Source: NS-12 sp045403215 (GTDB lineage Bacteria; Nitrospirota; Nitrospiria; Nitrospirales; NS-4). Taken from it: DNA of 16,708 nucleotides. Location: contig JAXIOW010000009.1 of assembly GCA_045403215.1 (NCBI GenBank), positions 1-16,708 of the forward strand. The letters run 5' to 3'. The position numbers were made by a program, and so were the translations under genes. Under the pieces are notes generated by a model. The model was not told the origin of the DNA and made no database searches. It worked only from the letters and a program-made list of their open reading frames with translations. Shown in pieces: positions 1-7,311 of the stretch (position 1 is its first letter; every line of letters starts with the position of its first letter).

Positions 1-1
1 G

Positions 2-1411
2 ACCATCGCCGAGGCCGCTCGCCTCATTAAGGAAGGGGAGGTCAGCAGTGAGCGGCTCACCCGCGTGCTGCTCAAGAAGATCGAGGCGAACCGCGATCTC
101 GCCGCCTTCATTACCGTCGATACGAAGAAGACGCTCGAGGCGGCGCGCCGGGCCGATGCCGAGCGCCGTCGATGCGACCCGCGCGAGCTCGGGCCGCTGC
201 ACGGTGTGCCGCTGGTCGTGAAGGACAACATGCACGTCGCGGGGCTTCCGAACACCGCCGGCACGCCGGGGTTGCGGAATTTCGTGCCCGATGACAACGC
301 ACCTGTCGTGCAGGCGCTCCTGGACGCCGGCGCGATCATCCTGGGCAAGACCAACATGCACGAGCTCGCGTTCGGCATCACCAGCAACAACGCCGCATTC
401 GGCGCGGTCAGGACGCCTTACGACAAAGCGCGATTCGCCGGCGGCTCGAGCGGCGGAACCGGCAGCGCGGTCGCCGCGCGGCTCGCGCCCGGAGGGCTCG
501 GAACCGACACCGGCGGCTCGGTGAGGATCCCCGCGGCGCTGAACGGCATCGCCGGGTTCCGGCCGACCATCCATCGCTATTCGCAGGTCGGGGTCACGCC
601 GATTTCGTCCACTCGCGACACGCCCGGGCCGATGGCCCGCACCGTCGCGGACCTGATCCTGCTCGACAGCGTGATCACCCGCGACTGGAGGAAAGTGCGG
701 CCGGTGGACCGGCACCGGATCCGTCTCGGGGTAGTGCCGGAGATGTTCCAGAACATCGATACCGAGACGCTCGAGCTCACCGAGCGCGCCCTCGACAGGC
801 TACGCCGCGCGAGCGTGGAGATCGTGGAAGTCCAGATGCCCGGCCTGACCGATCTGAATAACCAGGCCGCGTTCCCGATCGCGCTCTTCGAGGCGAACCG
901 GGACATCAGTGCTTACCTGCTCAGCTACGGAACGGGCCTCACGCTCACGCAGCTCGCGGCCCAGATCGCTAGCCCCGATGTCAAGGGAGTGTTCGACACG
1001 TTCGTTGTCCCGGGTGCGCCGCAGGCAATCCCCGAATCGGTCTACAACCAAGCGGTCGGGGTGATCCGCCCACAGATGCAGCAGCTCTCTGCCGACACGT
1101 TCAGGAACAATCGCCTCGACGCGATCATCTTCCCGACCACGCCGCTGCCGGCGTCGCCGGTCGTGGGATCTGACGAGACGGTCGAGCTGAACGGCGTCCG
1201 CGTGCCGACCTTCACGACCTACATCCGGAACACGGACGCGAACGCCGTCGCTGGCGTGCCGGGCGTCTCGCTGCCGATCGCGCTGACGGCAAAGGGATTG
1301 CCGGTCGGGATCGAGATCGACGGTCCCTCAAACAGTGACCGGCGACTCCTCGGGATCGCGCTGACGCTCGAGAGGATTCTCGGCAGGCTGCCCGCCCCGC
1401 CTGGCTTCTGA
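2..1411 (+). CDS. Amidase signature family enzyme, indoleacetamide hydrolase-like (5' partial)
   Basis: The product hydrolyses a carboxamide to acid and ammonia. The amidase signature triad is visible: Lys in VVKDN (codon at 221), the cis-Ser loop GGSSGG (about 439-456), and the nucleophile Ser in DTGGSVRIPA (about 508-537). The stretch GFRPT...PISSTRDTPGPMARTVADL matches the indoleacetamide hydrolase/mandelamide amidase branch as I know it, but the substrate is not proven. The frame is open back to base 2 and reads TIAEAARLIKEGEVSSERL, a normal amidase N-terminus, so the GTG at 65 is not the real start and only a few to some tens of residues are missing. No signal peptide can be judged. It ends with TGA at 1409-1411, and the next gene converges on it. 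High confidence in family, low in substrate. Confidence 0.92.
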   Translation, partial: TIAEAARLIKEGEVSSERLTRVLLKKIEANRDLAAFITVDTKKTLEAARRADAERRRCDPRELGPLHGVPLVVKDNMHVAGLPNTAGTPGLRNFVPDDNAPVVQALLDAGAIILGKTNMHELAFGITSNNAAFGAVRTPYDKARFAGGSSGGTGSAVAARLAPGGLGTDTGGSVRIPAALNGIAGFRPTIHRYSQVGVTPISSTRDTPGPMARTVADLILLDSVITRDWRKVRPVDRHRIRLGVVPEMFQNIDTETLELTERALDRLRRASVEIVEVQMPGLTDLNNQAAFPIALFEANRDISAYLLSYGTGLTLTQLAAQIASPDVKGVFDTFVVPGAPQAIPESVYNQAVGVIRPQMQQLSADTFRNNRLDAIIFPTTPLPASPVVGSDETVELNGVRVPTFTTYIRNTDANAVAGVPGVSLPIALTAKGLPVGIEIDGPSNSDRRLLGIALTLERILGRLPAPPGF

Positions 1412-1720
1412 TTCGTTTCGCCGCGGCAGGCGCCTACGGCGGAGCCACTGGCCGGGTCGATGATGCCCACCGTGCTGGAAGCACGTTCGGTGGCACTGCA
1501 GGTCGATCGGCGACTCCCGGCCAAAGGCAGACTTCCGGGACCGGTCAAGGGCTTCGACGGGCCCAAGCCCGCTGGCCACCTTTAGCCGGCCCAATGAAAC
1601 TGGCCGCGTTGGCACCCCCTCTAGCCGCTTTAAGCTTCACATCACAACAGGCCCCGTACCTGCCGGAGGATAGTTACCTCAAGCAAGCCCGCACCCCTCC
1701 GTACGCGGCGATGGCGGGCA
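1412..1720. other. Gene-free stretch between convergent genes
   Basis: This gap of about 310 bases separates the amidase stop from the terminator of the convergent hydrolase gene. A small plus-strand frame at 1594-1779 runs through its 3' end, but it has no ribosome-binding site, an unremarkable composition, and overlaps the hydrolase terminator. I recognise no gene, RNA or repeat here. Confidence 0.5.
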
Positions 1721-1747
1721 ACAAAAGAGCCAGAGCATTTGTCTGGC
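1721..1747 (-). terminator. Likely rho-independent terminator of the SGNH hydrolase gene
   Basis: Read on the minus strand, GCCAGA (1747-1742) pairs perfectly with TCTGGC (1734-1729) across a 7-base loop, and the stem is followed directly by the T-rich run TCTTTTGT. It starts about 28 bases after the TAA stop of the hydrolase. The 6-bp stem is short but well placed. Confidence 0.55.
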
Positions 1748-1775
1748 CTTCGAATAGTGGCGGCCCTGTCGCGCC

Positions 1776-3098
1776 TTAGCGGAACAGTCTCAAATCGATG
1801 GCATTGGCGATCGCCCGGCCACCATTCGCATTGGGGTGGAGGTGATCGCCACTATCGTAGATAGGCAAGAGCCGGGTCGGATGACTCGGATCGCGCAGCA
1901 CGTGATCGACATCGACCAAGCCGTCGAATTCGCCGCTGGTGCGAATCCAGTGGTTCAGCGCCATGCGCTTGGCTTCGTTCGCGGGCGTGTCGTAGCCGGG
2001 AAGGCTCGTATTCCCCTCGAGCGGCGGCAGTGTGCACCCAAGGATGGTAAGGCCCTGTTCGTGCGCCCGCGCGATGAGCTGACGAAAACCCGCAATAAGA
2101 TCATCGACGGAGACGATCTCGGACGTCGGGAAAAACGCGCCCGGTCCAGCGATGTCGTTGAGGCCGATGAACACGATCACGTGCTGTACGCCAGCCTGGG
2201 CCAGCACGTCCCGGTCAAACCGTGTCAGTACGCTTTGACCCCACTGCGGGTTCGGATCGGCCGGACCTGACGGGCTGGCGCTGTTGTGAAGAAGCCGGTT
2301 GCCCGCGATCGCTACACTCACCACCCCGAGATGGTCGGTGCGGCGACGGTCTTGCAGTCGCTCCCCGAGGAACCTGGGCCATTCGGAAGTCAGCGTAGCC
2401 GAATCAGCCAGCGCAACGATCGCTGCACCCTTCTTGGAAGACGTTACGTTAACGCCGGACAGAAACGGCCACGCGGAGACCGGTGAAGCGCTCGGTAGAT
2501 CGATGGCTGCAACATGGTTGCCCGACGACAAGGATACGTAACTATTGCCTTGGAACAGGGTTGAGGTCTCAGTCTTCGTGGCCTCGGGCAGATAGATGCT
2601 GACTGCTAGCTCTGACAGCGGTTTTACATGGAGGCGCACCGGATCACTCAAAACGGGTGCACCGGGCGGTATGCTGACGGACGCCTGGCCACTGAAGGTC
2701 AGAACACGGTCCGTGCCCGGAACGATTTTCGAGCCGGAGCCATGCACGGCAATGTGCGCAGCCCCTATGACAAGCGTGTCGGCCCCGAAGGTGTTGGTGA
2801 TACGCACACGGACGTGGTCCCCGCCAATACTCGTGCGTACTATCTCTCGCAGCGTTTGATTGGTGTATTGGACAGTGCCAGCGGGCAGCGGATTGATATG
2901 GCCGACCGACCATGTGGCGACGAATGATTTCTCTAGTTGGTCATGCGCGAAGGCGATCGGGCCGGCCGGGGCACCGGCCATCACAACGATCGTCGCTGCT
3001 GCGACTACAAGCAGCCGCCGGCGATTGTCGAATGCAGGCAGTAGGAATCGCTTGGTCCAACGTCCGAGCAAAACAGAGAACTGGAGAATGGATGTCAT
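1776..3098 (-). CDS. Secreted SGNH/GDSL-family hydrolase (XynE-like) with altered catalytic blocks
   Basis: This is an exported protein of the SGNH esterase/acylhydrolase fold. From the ATG at 3098 it has a basic N-region, RRRLLVVAAATIVVMAGA and an AFA-type cleavage site, then an N-terminal beta domain and a C-terminal SGNH domain. Block III (FIGLNDIAG) and block V (GDHLHPNANG, with catalytic Asp and His) are intact. Block I reads ALADSATLTSEWP where relatives have about eight more residues (GDSITDG...NRWP), and block II reads SVAIAGNRLL where relatives have NxGIxGNR, so Gly is Ala at two sites. Ser is kept. I chose ATG 3098 because AAAGGGGG (3112-3105) lies 6 bases upstream; the longer frame starts with a TTG at 3209 that is part of a -35 box. 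It is monocistronic with its own promoter and terminator. Activity is doubtful; the fold is confident. Confidence 0.88.
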   Translation of the reverse strand: MTSILQFSVLLGRWTKRFLLPAFDNRRRLLVVAAATIVVMAGAPAGPIAFAHDQLEKSFVATWSVGHINPLPAGTVQYTNQTLREIVRTSIGGDHVRVRITNTFGADTLVIGAAHIAVHGSGSKIVPGTDRVLTFSGQASVSIPPGAPVLSDPVRLHVKPLSELAVSIYLPEATKTETSTLFQGNSYVSLSSGNHVAAIDLPSASPVSAWPFLSGVNVTSSKKGAAIVALADSATLTSEWPRFLGERLQDRRRTDHLGVVSVAIAGNRLLHNSASPSGPADPNPQWGQSVLTRFDRDVLAQAGVQHVIVFIGLNDIAGPGAFFPTSEIVSVDDLIAGFRQLIARAHEQGLTILGCTLPPLEGNTSLPGYDTPANEAKRMALNHWIRTSGEFDGLVDVDHVLRDPSHPTRLLPIYDSGDHLHPNANGGRAIANAIDLRLFR

Positions 3099-3104
3099 GG
3101 CCAA

Positions 3105-3112
3105 CCCCCTTT
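3105..3112 (-). promoter_or_regulatory. Ribosome-binding site fixing the hydrolase start
   Basis: The minus strand reads AAAGGGGG followed by 6 bases and ATG at 3098-3096. It supports this start over the TTG 37 codons upstream. Confidence 0.6.
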
Positions 3113-3180
3113 GGAAAGGCTGTTTGTCTTTGCCGGCCGAGTTCACCGGGTTTGCTATTTTTTCTTCCGGTGTGCTGTGC

Positions 3181-3209
3181 ATGCTCCGCTCTGATCTGCA
3201 GATTGTCAA
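3181..3209 (-). promoter_or_regulatory. Candidate sigma70-like promoter of the SGNH hydrolase gene
   Basis: The minus strand shows a perfect TTGACA (3209-3204), a 17-base spacer, and GAGCAT (3186-3181), a weak -10 with three of six consensus bases. It would place the transcript start near 3174, about 75 bases ahead of ATG 3098. The TTG of this -35 box is the artificial start of the longest reading frame. Confidence 0.45.
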
Positions 3210-3462
3210 TCGACCAAAGCTGACGAGGATGTGAACAAAAGGGCCCGCAACGGCAGTCGTGAAGCCGAGTTCGCCTTCGTGCCTTGCCTAGTAAGACGCC
3301 GAGCAAACTACGTGAGCCGAAGGTAAGGTGATGTGGGAGTAAAGCCTCCCCTTATCCCGATTGATCAAGACCATCGCGGCAGTCATCGGAGTTCGGCCAA
3401 CCGGGCAGTCTCATCAAGCGCCAGCACCTGTTCACCGCTGGTCTTTCGGCTGTTCTCTGCAG

Positions 3463-3692
3463 TCACCGACCGTCCGCTTCGGGTCTATTCTGTTGAAAAA
3501 CTCGATCTCCGCCGACGATGAAAAACTTGTAGCCCTTGTAGGCTGCGAAGCCTGCTTCGAGCTGAGGGGGCACAAGGAAGAGTCGAATGTCGCGACGTAG
3601 CGCCTCTGATTGGTCCACGAGCGGGAATTGGATCGCATTTTCGATTGGATCCACGTCGGACGGAAATCTGCCGTCCTCGCGATTTCGAGTTT
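3463..3692 (-). pseudogene. Codon-like open frame inside the inverted-repeat element, possible gene fragment
   Basis: On the minus strand one frame is open from the TGA within the right repeat to a TGA at 3465-3463. It contains PLVDQSEALRRDIRLFLV and GFAAYKGYKFFIVGGD with G/C-rich third positions, which looks like real coding sequence. The first possible start is GTG at 3654 without a ribosome-binding site. I do not recognise the family. It may be a passenger or transposase-gene fragment, or a chance open frame. Confidence 0.3.
3485..3505 (+). repeat. Left terminal inverted repeat (21 bp)
   Basis: This stretch is the exact reverse complement of 3685-3705. Outside it the match breaks at the next base pair. 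Confidence 0.85.
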
Positions 3693-3705
3693 TTCAACAG
3701 AATAG
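3685..3705 (-). repeat. Right terminal inverted repeat (21 bp)
   Basis: This stretch is the exact reverse complement of 3485-3505 and bounds the 221-bp element on the right. Confidence 0.85.
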
Positions 3706-4039
3706 GTCGGTTTCGGCCGTTGAGGCGTGGTACGAATCCCAGCGGGGGCGACAAAGTGGTGAGTCTTCAGGATCGCGATGGGTGACAGCGCGCAAGAGAG
3801 GCGACTCGCAACGTTGCAAGCGCAAGGTGGCGAGTCGGGGGCGGCCCGACATCCCGGCTGCGGGGCAGCCGAAGGCGGTCAAGGGGGCTGCCCCTAGAGC
3901 GAAGCTCGTCGAGGAGGAGAACCACGCCGGACTCGAGCGACAGTGACGGAAAGCCGCCTACCGGGAATTTTCGGGCAGGTTACAGAGTGCCGTTCTCAGT
4001 CCAACAAGGCCCTCCTGGGCTCGTGAAGCTAGTACGACC
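3706..4039. other. Gene-free stretch downstream of the flavin reductase gene
   Basis: This stretch of 334 bases lies between the inverted-repeat element and the end of the long minus-strand operon. The plus-strand frame crossing it (3587-3946) is Arg/Ser/Gly-rich and starts inside the element, so I do not believe it. Two weak hairpins (near 3957-3979 and 4010-4021) could end the operon transcript, but neither has a good T-tract. Confidence 0.45.
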
Positions 4040-4615
4040 TCATTCCCAGACCACAAACCACGGATCGCTGACTGGAGCTACAAGTCGCGTCTGCGAATCC
4101 AGCGCTCGATATCGACTGCGAAAGAACACAAGCGGCTCGCCTGTTTTTGTCGCCTTCAGTTGCACTACACGTCCGACAACGATTAGATGATCGCCGCCAT
4201 CATGCCGTGCTACGACCTCGCATTCGAAACTCGCCAGGGCGCCTAGCAGGAGTGGTGTACCGGTCTTACCGATAACATACGGCTCGGATTCCCATTTAGC
4301 GGTATTCGTCCGAGCAAATCGATTGGACGAGGCCTCGCTGTGCGCAGGAAGGACGCTCACCGAGAAATAATGCGTCGTGCTGTACATATCGAAACCGGTC
4401 AGCGAACGCGCAGGGCAGAAGAGCACGAGCGGTGGCTCCAGTGAGACCGAAGTGAACGAGTTGGCGGTCATGCCCGCCGGTCTTCCGTCCGTGCCGCAGA
4501 CGCCGATCACGGTGACACCGGTCGTGAACGTTCCAAACGCCCTCCGGAGAAGATCTGGAGTGATACCGTTGCCAAGATCACGTTCTTCGGGTTTGATTCC
4601 GTGCGATTCAGTCAT
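4040..4615 (-). CDS. Flavin reductase-like protein (flavin-binding split-barrel; reductase component)
   Basis: The product is 191 residues, the usual size for NAD(P)H:flavin oxidoreductases of the HpaC/DIM6-NTAB family. The family pattern is clear: FGTFTTGVTVIG near residues 27-38, then AGMTANSFTSVSLEPPLVLFC, later GDHLIVVGRVV, and a C-terminal PLVFFRSRYRAL. Such proteins reduce FMN or FAD and supply it, by diffusion, to a two-component monooxygenase. A fitting oxygenase lies in the same gene string at 9492-10760. It is the last minus-strand gene of the string, 255 bases after livF. ATG 4615 has no strong ribosome-binding site. The cofactor cannot be read from the sequence. Confidence 0.9.
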   Translation of the reverse strand: MTESHGIKPEERDLGNGITPDLLRRAFGTFTTGVTVIGVCGTDGRPAGMTANSFTSVSLEPPLVLFCPARSLTGFDMYSTTHYFSVSVLPAHSEASSNRFARTNTAKWESEPYVIGKTGTPLLLGALASFECEVVARHDGGDHLIVVGRVVQLKATKTGEPLVFFRSRYRALDSQTRLVAPVSDPWFVVWE

Positions 4616-4724
4616 GAGCTACTGTTGCCGGTAATGTTCCTAAAAATCATGGACGGGTCTGGTCTTGGGCAGAATCATCGACATTCCATGCGGAATCACT
4701 GCCTTCGGACTCATTCGCTCCGGG

Positions 4725-4858
4725 CTCAAGGTAGCGATTCGCTTCTCAATACCGACCCGCGGATACGTGGTCGCGGTGTCACTACGGCATCGATGACAAA
4801 CGGCCCGTCGTTCTTGATGGCCTGTTCGAGTGCGGAATCTCTACACATCTGACCATTG
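4725..4858 (-). pseudogene. 3' remnant of a thiamine-diphosphate-dependent enzyme gene
   Basis: On the minus strand, immediately after livF, a frame encodes SALEQAIKNDGPFVIDAVVT, followed by PRPRIRGSVLRSESLP and TGA at 4727-4725. The first part matches the extreme C-terminus of acetolactate synthase-superfamily enzymes (helix ALxxAL..., then DGPxxIDVxV). Just upstream the frame has a TAG within 14 bases of the livF stop and no usable start. Only about 40 codons survive, so the body of the gene was deleted. It is not a copy of the end of the intact enzyme at 10813-12417, whose C-terminus differs. Confidence 0.5.
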
Positions 4859-4870
4859 CCTGCGCACTAG

Positions 4871-5602
4871 TCATTCCTGCCAGTGTGAGAGCTCCTTTGC
4901 TCGACCTATTCCGAGGTGCTCGCTGATAATCTCGGGTGCCGCCTGAAGTTCGTCCCTGGTGCCTCGAAACACCACCGTTCCGCGGCTTAGCACGAAAAAC
5001 ACGTCACCGACAGATAGGGCCAGTCGAAAGTTCTGCTCGACCAGCAAAACAGACACGCCGCGGGCTCGACTCTCGAGAATTCCCGACCGGATCGCGTTCA
5101 CCATGCCGGGCGCAAGTCCCTCGGTCGGCTCGTCGAGCATGATCAGCTCAGGGTTGCTGGCGAGCGCTCGGGCGATCGCGAGCATCTGCTGCTGTCCGCC
5201 GCTCAGATTCGCAGCCAGGTGACGGGATCGCTCCAGGAGGGCAGGGAAGAACTCAAGCGCGGCCCTGGCGCGCTCGGGGCTCGAGCGCCGGGTTGCCTGC
5301 GCGGCAACCCTTATGTTCTCCTCCACGGATAACGACCCGAAGACTCGGCGATCTTCCGGAACCCACGCCAGGCCACGTGCAGCGATGACGTGGGTTGCAC
5401 GCCCATCGATCCGCTCGCCGCGGAAGGAGATCCCGCCGTCGCTCAGCGGCACCATGCCCATGATCGTCTTCAGGGTCGTGCTCTTTCCCGCACCGTTACG
5501 CCCGACGAGGCACACGATTTGACCGGCCTGGACCTCGAGGTCCACGCCGTGCAGCACGTGTGCCGGGCCGTAGTGCGCGTGGACCCCGCTTAGCGCAAGC
5601 AT
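4871..5602 (-). CDS. livF: ABC transporter ATP-binding protein, LivF type
   Basis: This is the second ATPase of a branched-chain amino acid-type (HAAT) uptake system, acting on the cytoplasmic face of the inner membrane. Visible motifs are Walker A GRNGAGKST (34-42), signature LSGGQ (133-137), Walker B LIMLDE (153-158) and the switch His region (VLLVEQNF). The 243-residue length is typical. The start ATG overlaps the livG stop as TAATG, which implies translational coupling. The real substrate may be an organic or aromatic acid rather than an amino acid, given the catabolic neighbours. A thiamine-diphosphate enzyme remnant follows directly. Confidence 0.95.
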   Translation of the reverse strand: MLALSGVHAHYGPAHVLHGVDLEVQAGQIVCLVGRNGAGKSTTLKTIMGMVPLSDGGISFRGERIDGRATHVIAARGLAWVPEDRRVFGSLSVEENIRVAAQATRRSSPERARAALEFFPALLERSRHLAANLSGGQQQMLAIARALASNPELIMLDEPTEGLAPGMVNAIRSGILESRARGVSVLLVEQNFRLALSVGDVFFVLSRGTVVFRGTRDELQAAPEIISEHLGIGRAKELSHWQE

Positions 5603-6360
5603 TACAAGTTCCTCGCGTCGACGGCACCAAGGTAGGCGTCTTGGACGTGTGAGTCACGGCTGACGGCATCGGGTGTCCCGCTCGCGATGACGCGCCCTTG
5701 GGTCATCACCGTGACCTGGTCAGAAATGCCCAGTACCATTTCCATGTCGTGCTCAACAAGGAGCACGCTGGTGCGCGTGGCGATCCGCCGAACCAGCTCT
5801 CCAATGCGCTCGGTCTCCCCGGCGGACATTCCTGCCGTTGGTTCATCTAGCATGAGCAATCGCGGTCGGAGCGCCAGCGCAATGGCAACTTCGAGAATGC
5901 GCTTGTCACCGTGCGCTAGGTGATCGGCGCTCGAGGTCGCGCACCCGGAAAGACCGAGCATCTCCAGGACCTCTTCTGCCTCGGCCTGAGCGCCTGCGAC
6001 GCTGCGCGCACGGCGCCATACCTTGAGATTCTGACCGAGCCGGGAGCGAGCTGCCAGCGCCACGTTCTCGAGGACCGTGAGATCGCCGAAGACCTTGGTG
6101 ATCTGGAACGTCCTGGCGAGCCCGGCCGGGACTAGGCGGTGTGGCGGCCACGCCGTTACGTCCAAGCCGTTCAGCAGAACCTGCCCCTCGGCCGGTCGCA
6201 GGAACCCGGAGATGCAGTTGAAGACGGTCGTCTTTCCAGCGCCGTTGGGTCCGATCAGCGAATGCACGTGTCCGTCCTGGACCTCGAGGCTGACTCCGTC
6301 GACGGCCCGAATGGCACCGAACGACCTCGAAAGGCCGTGGACTACGAGCGTGCTGCCCAA
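5602..6360 (-). CDS. livG: ABC transporter ATP-binding protein, LivG type
   Basis: This is the first ATPase of the HAAT importer. It carries Walker A GPNGAGKTT (37-45), Walker B LLMLDE (168-173) and the switch region LLVEHDMEMV. The signature is LAHGDKR (148-154) rather than LSGGQ, a variant known in LivG proteins. The longest frame begins at 6453, well inside livM. I prefer TTG 6360 because GGAGG (6370-6366) sits 5 bases upstream, giving 252 residues, the family norm; GTG 6366 is the alternative. The gene overlaps the livM stop by 19 bases and the livF start by one base. Confidence 0.93.
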   Translation of the reverse strand: MGSTLVVHGLSRSFGAIRAVDGVSLEVQDGHVHSLIGPNGAGKTTVFNCISGFLRPAEGQVLLNGLDVTAWPPHRLVPAGLARTFQITKVFGDLTVLENVALAARSRLGQNLKVWRRARSVAGAQAEAEEVLEMLGLSGCATSSADHLAHGDKRILEVAIALALRPRLLMLDEPTAGMSAGETERIGELVRRIATRTSVLLVEHDMEMVLGISDQVTVMTQGRVIASGTPDAVSRDSHVQDAYLGAVDARNL

Positions 6361-7307
6361 AGCCACCTCCAGACACGCGTGATGATCCCGGCCAAGCCGC
6401 TGGGGAATGCTAGAACGACGACGACGAATACCAGCCCGAACGCGAGCTGCCACGTTTCGAACCGGGTCGTGAACTCATCGCGCAGGAAGACGAACGCGAG
6501 CGCGCCGATCAGCGGACCGAAGAGTGTGCCGAGCCCTCCAAAAATGCCCATGACAAGCACGTTGCCCGATTCCGACCAGTGCAGTGACATGGGGGTGGTG
6601 CCCGCCTTCATGAACACCATCAACGTTCCGCCGATGCCCGCAACGGCCCACGAGATGATGAATGAAAGCCACTTGTGGAGCCGGACGTTGATGCCGATTG
6701 CGGCCGCCCGATCCTCGTTCGTTCTGATCGCCTGCAGCGTCCGCCCGAACGATGATTCGACTAGCCGGCTGAGACCGATGTAGACGACGACAAGGGTCAG
6801 GATCGTGAGCAGATAGAACTCGGTTCCGGCGTTGATCGTGTTGCCGAGAATCTTTGGAAGCGGTACGCCGACGAGACCGTCCATTCCCTCCGTCACCGAT
6901 CGCCAGGCGACTGCGATCTGGAAGAGGACCTGCGCGATGCAGAGGGAGATGATCGCGAACGCGACTCCCGATACTCGCGTGGCAACGAACCCTATCGTAA
7001 GCGCGACCCCGACGACGACGACCTCCGCAACAGCAAGCACGGCGAAGAAGTCGGCGGTCACCTCCCGTGCGAAATACCCCGCCGCGTAGCTTCCAAGGCC
7101 AAAGGCTGCCGCATGTCCGAACGTCACCAGCCCTGTATATCCCACGAGCAGATCCAGGCTCATCGCCCAGATGGCAAATATCAGCGCTTCGGTAAGCAGG
7201 GTAATGGTGAATGGAGGTGTCCCGACAAACGGCAGGACGGCAAGTAAGACCGCTCCGGCGGCGATGAGCAGCGCCGGAGCAAGACTATTCCACGGCGGGG
7301 TCCCCAC
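6342..7307 (-). CDS. livM: ABC transporter permease, LivM type
   Basis: This is an integral inner-membrane permease of 321 residues with about eight to nine hydrophobic segments. The family hallmarks are GYTGLVTFGHAAAFGLGSYA near the N-terminal third, and the cytoplasmic coupling loop around FGRTLQAIRTNEDRAAAIGI that contacts the ATPase. It pairs with the LivH-type permease. The GTG start at 7307 is 4 bases after the livH stop and has no strong ribosome-binding site, so translation is probably coupled. Its 3' end overlaps livG. Confidence 0.94.
   Translation of the reverse strand: MGTPPWNSLAPALLIAAGAVLLAVLPFVGTPPFTITLLTEALIFAIWAMSLDLLVGYTGLVTFGHAAAFGLGSYAAGYFAREVTADFFAVLAVAEVVVVGVALTIGFVATRVSGVAFAIISLCIAQVLFQIAVAWRSVTEGMDGLVGVPLPKILGNTINAGTEFYLLTILTLVVVYIGLSRLVESSFGRTLQAIRTNEDRAAAIGINVRLHKWLSFIISWAVAGIGGTLMVFMKAGTTPMSLHWSESGNVLVMGIFGGLGTLFGPLIGALAFVFLRDEFTTRFETWQLAFGLVFVVVVLAFPSGLAGIITRVWRWLWAARS
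6366..6370 (-). promoter_or_regulatory. Ribosome-binding site that selects the TTG start of livG
   Basis: GGAGG on the minus strand stands 5 bases before TTG 6360-6358 and lies inside the livM coding sequence. The GTG at 6366 overlaps this motif and so has no spacing of its own. Confidence 0.5.
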
Positions 7308-7311
7308 TGCG

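Larger units (their letters stand above)
3485..3705. mobile_element. 221-bp MITE-like element or IS remnant with 21-bp perfect terminal inverted repeats
   Basis: The ends 3485-3505 and 3685-3705 are perfect inverted copies (core TATTCTGTTGAAAAACTCG on the left). The sequence resembles ends of IS5/IS1182-type elements from memory, but no transposase fits inside. I see no clear target-site duplication at the edges. The interior stays open in one minus-strand frame across its whole length. Most likely it is an internally deleted insertion sequence or a MITE. Confidence 0.6.

Noticed and set aside
1594..1779. Plus-strand 61-codon open frame between amidase and hydrolase
   Set aside because: It has no ribosome-binding site, no recognisable family, and runs through the likely terminator and into the hydrolase stop codon.
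3587..3946. Plus-strand 119-codon open frame
   Set aside because: It begins inside the inverted-repeat element, is Ser/Arg/Gly-rich and shows no ribosome-binding site or domain.
4010..4021. GCCC-AGGA-GGGC hairpin as terminator of the long operon
   Set aside because: The stem is only 4 bp and is followed by CTTGTTGG, too weak a T-tract to call.
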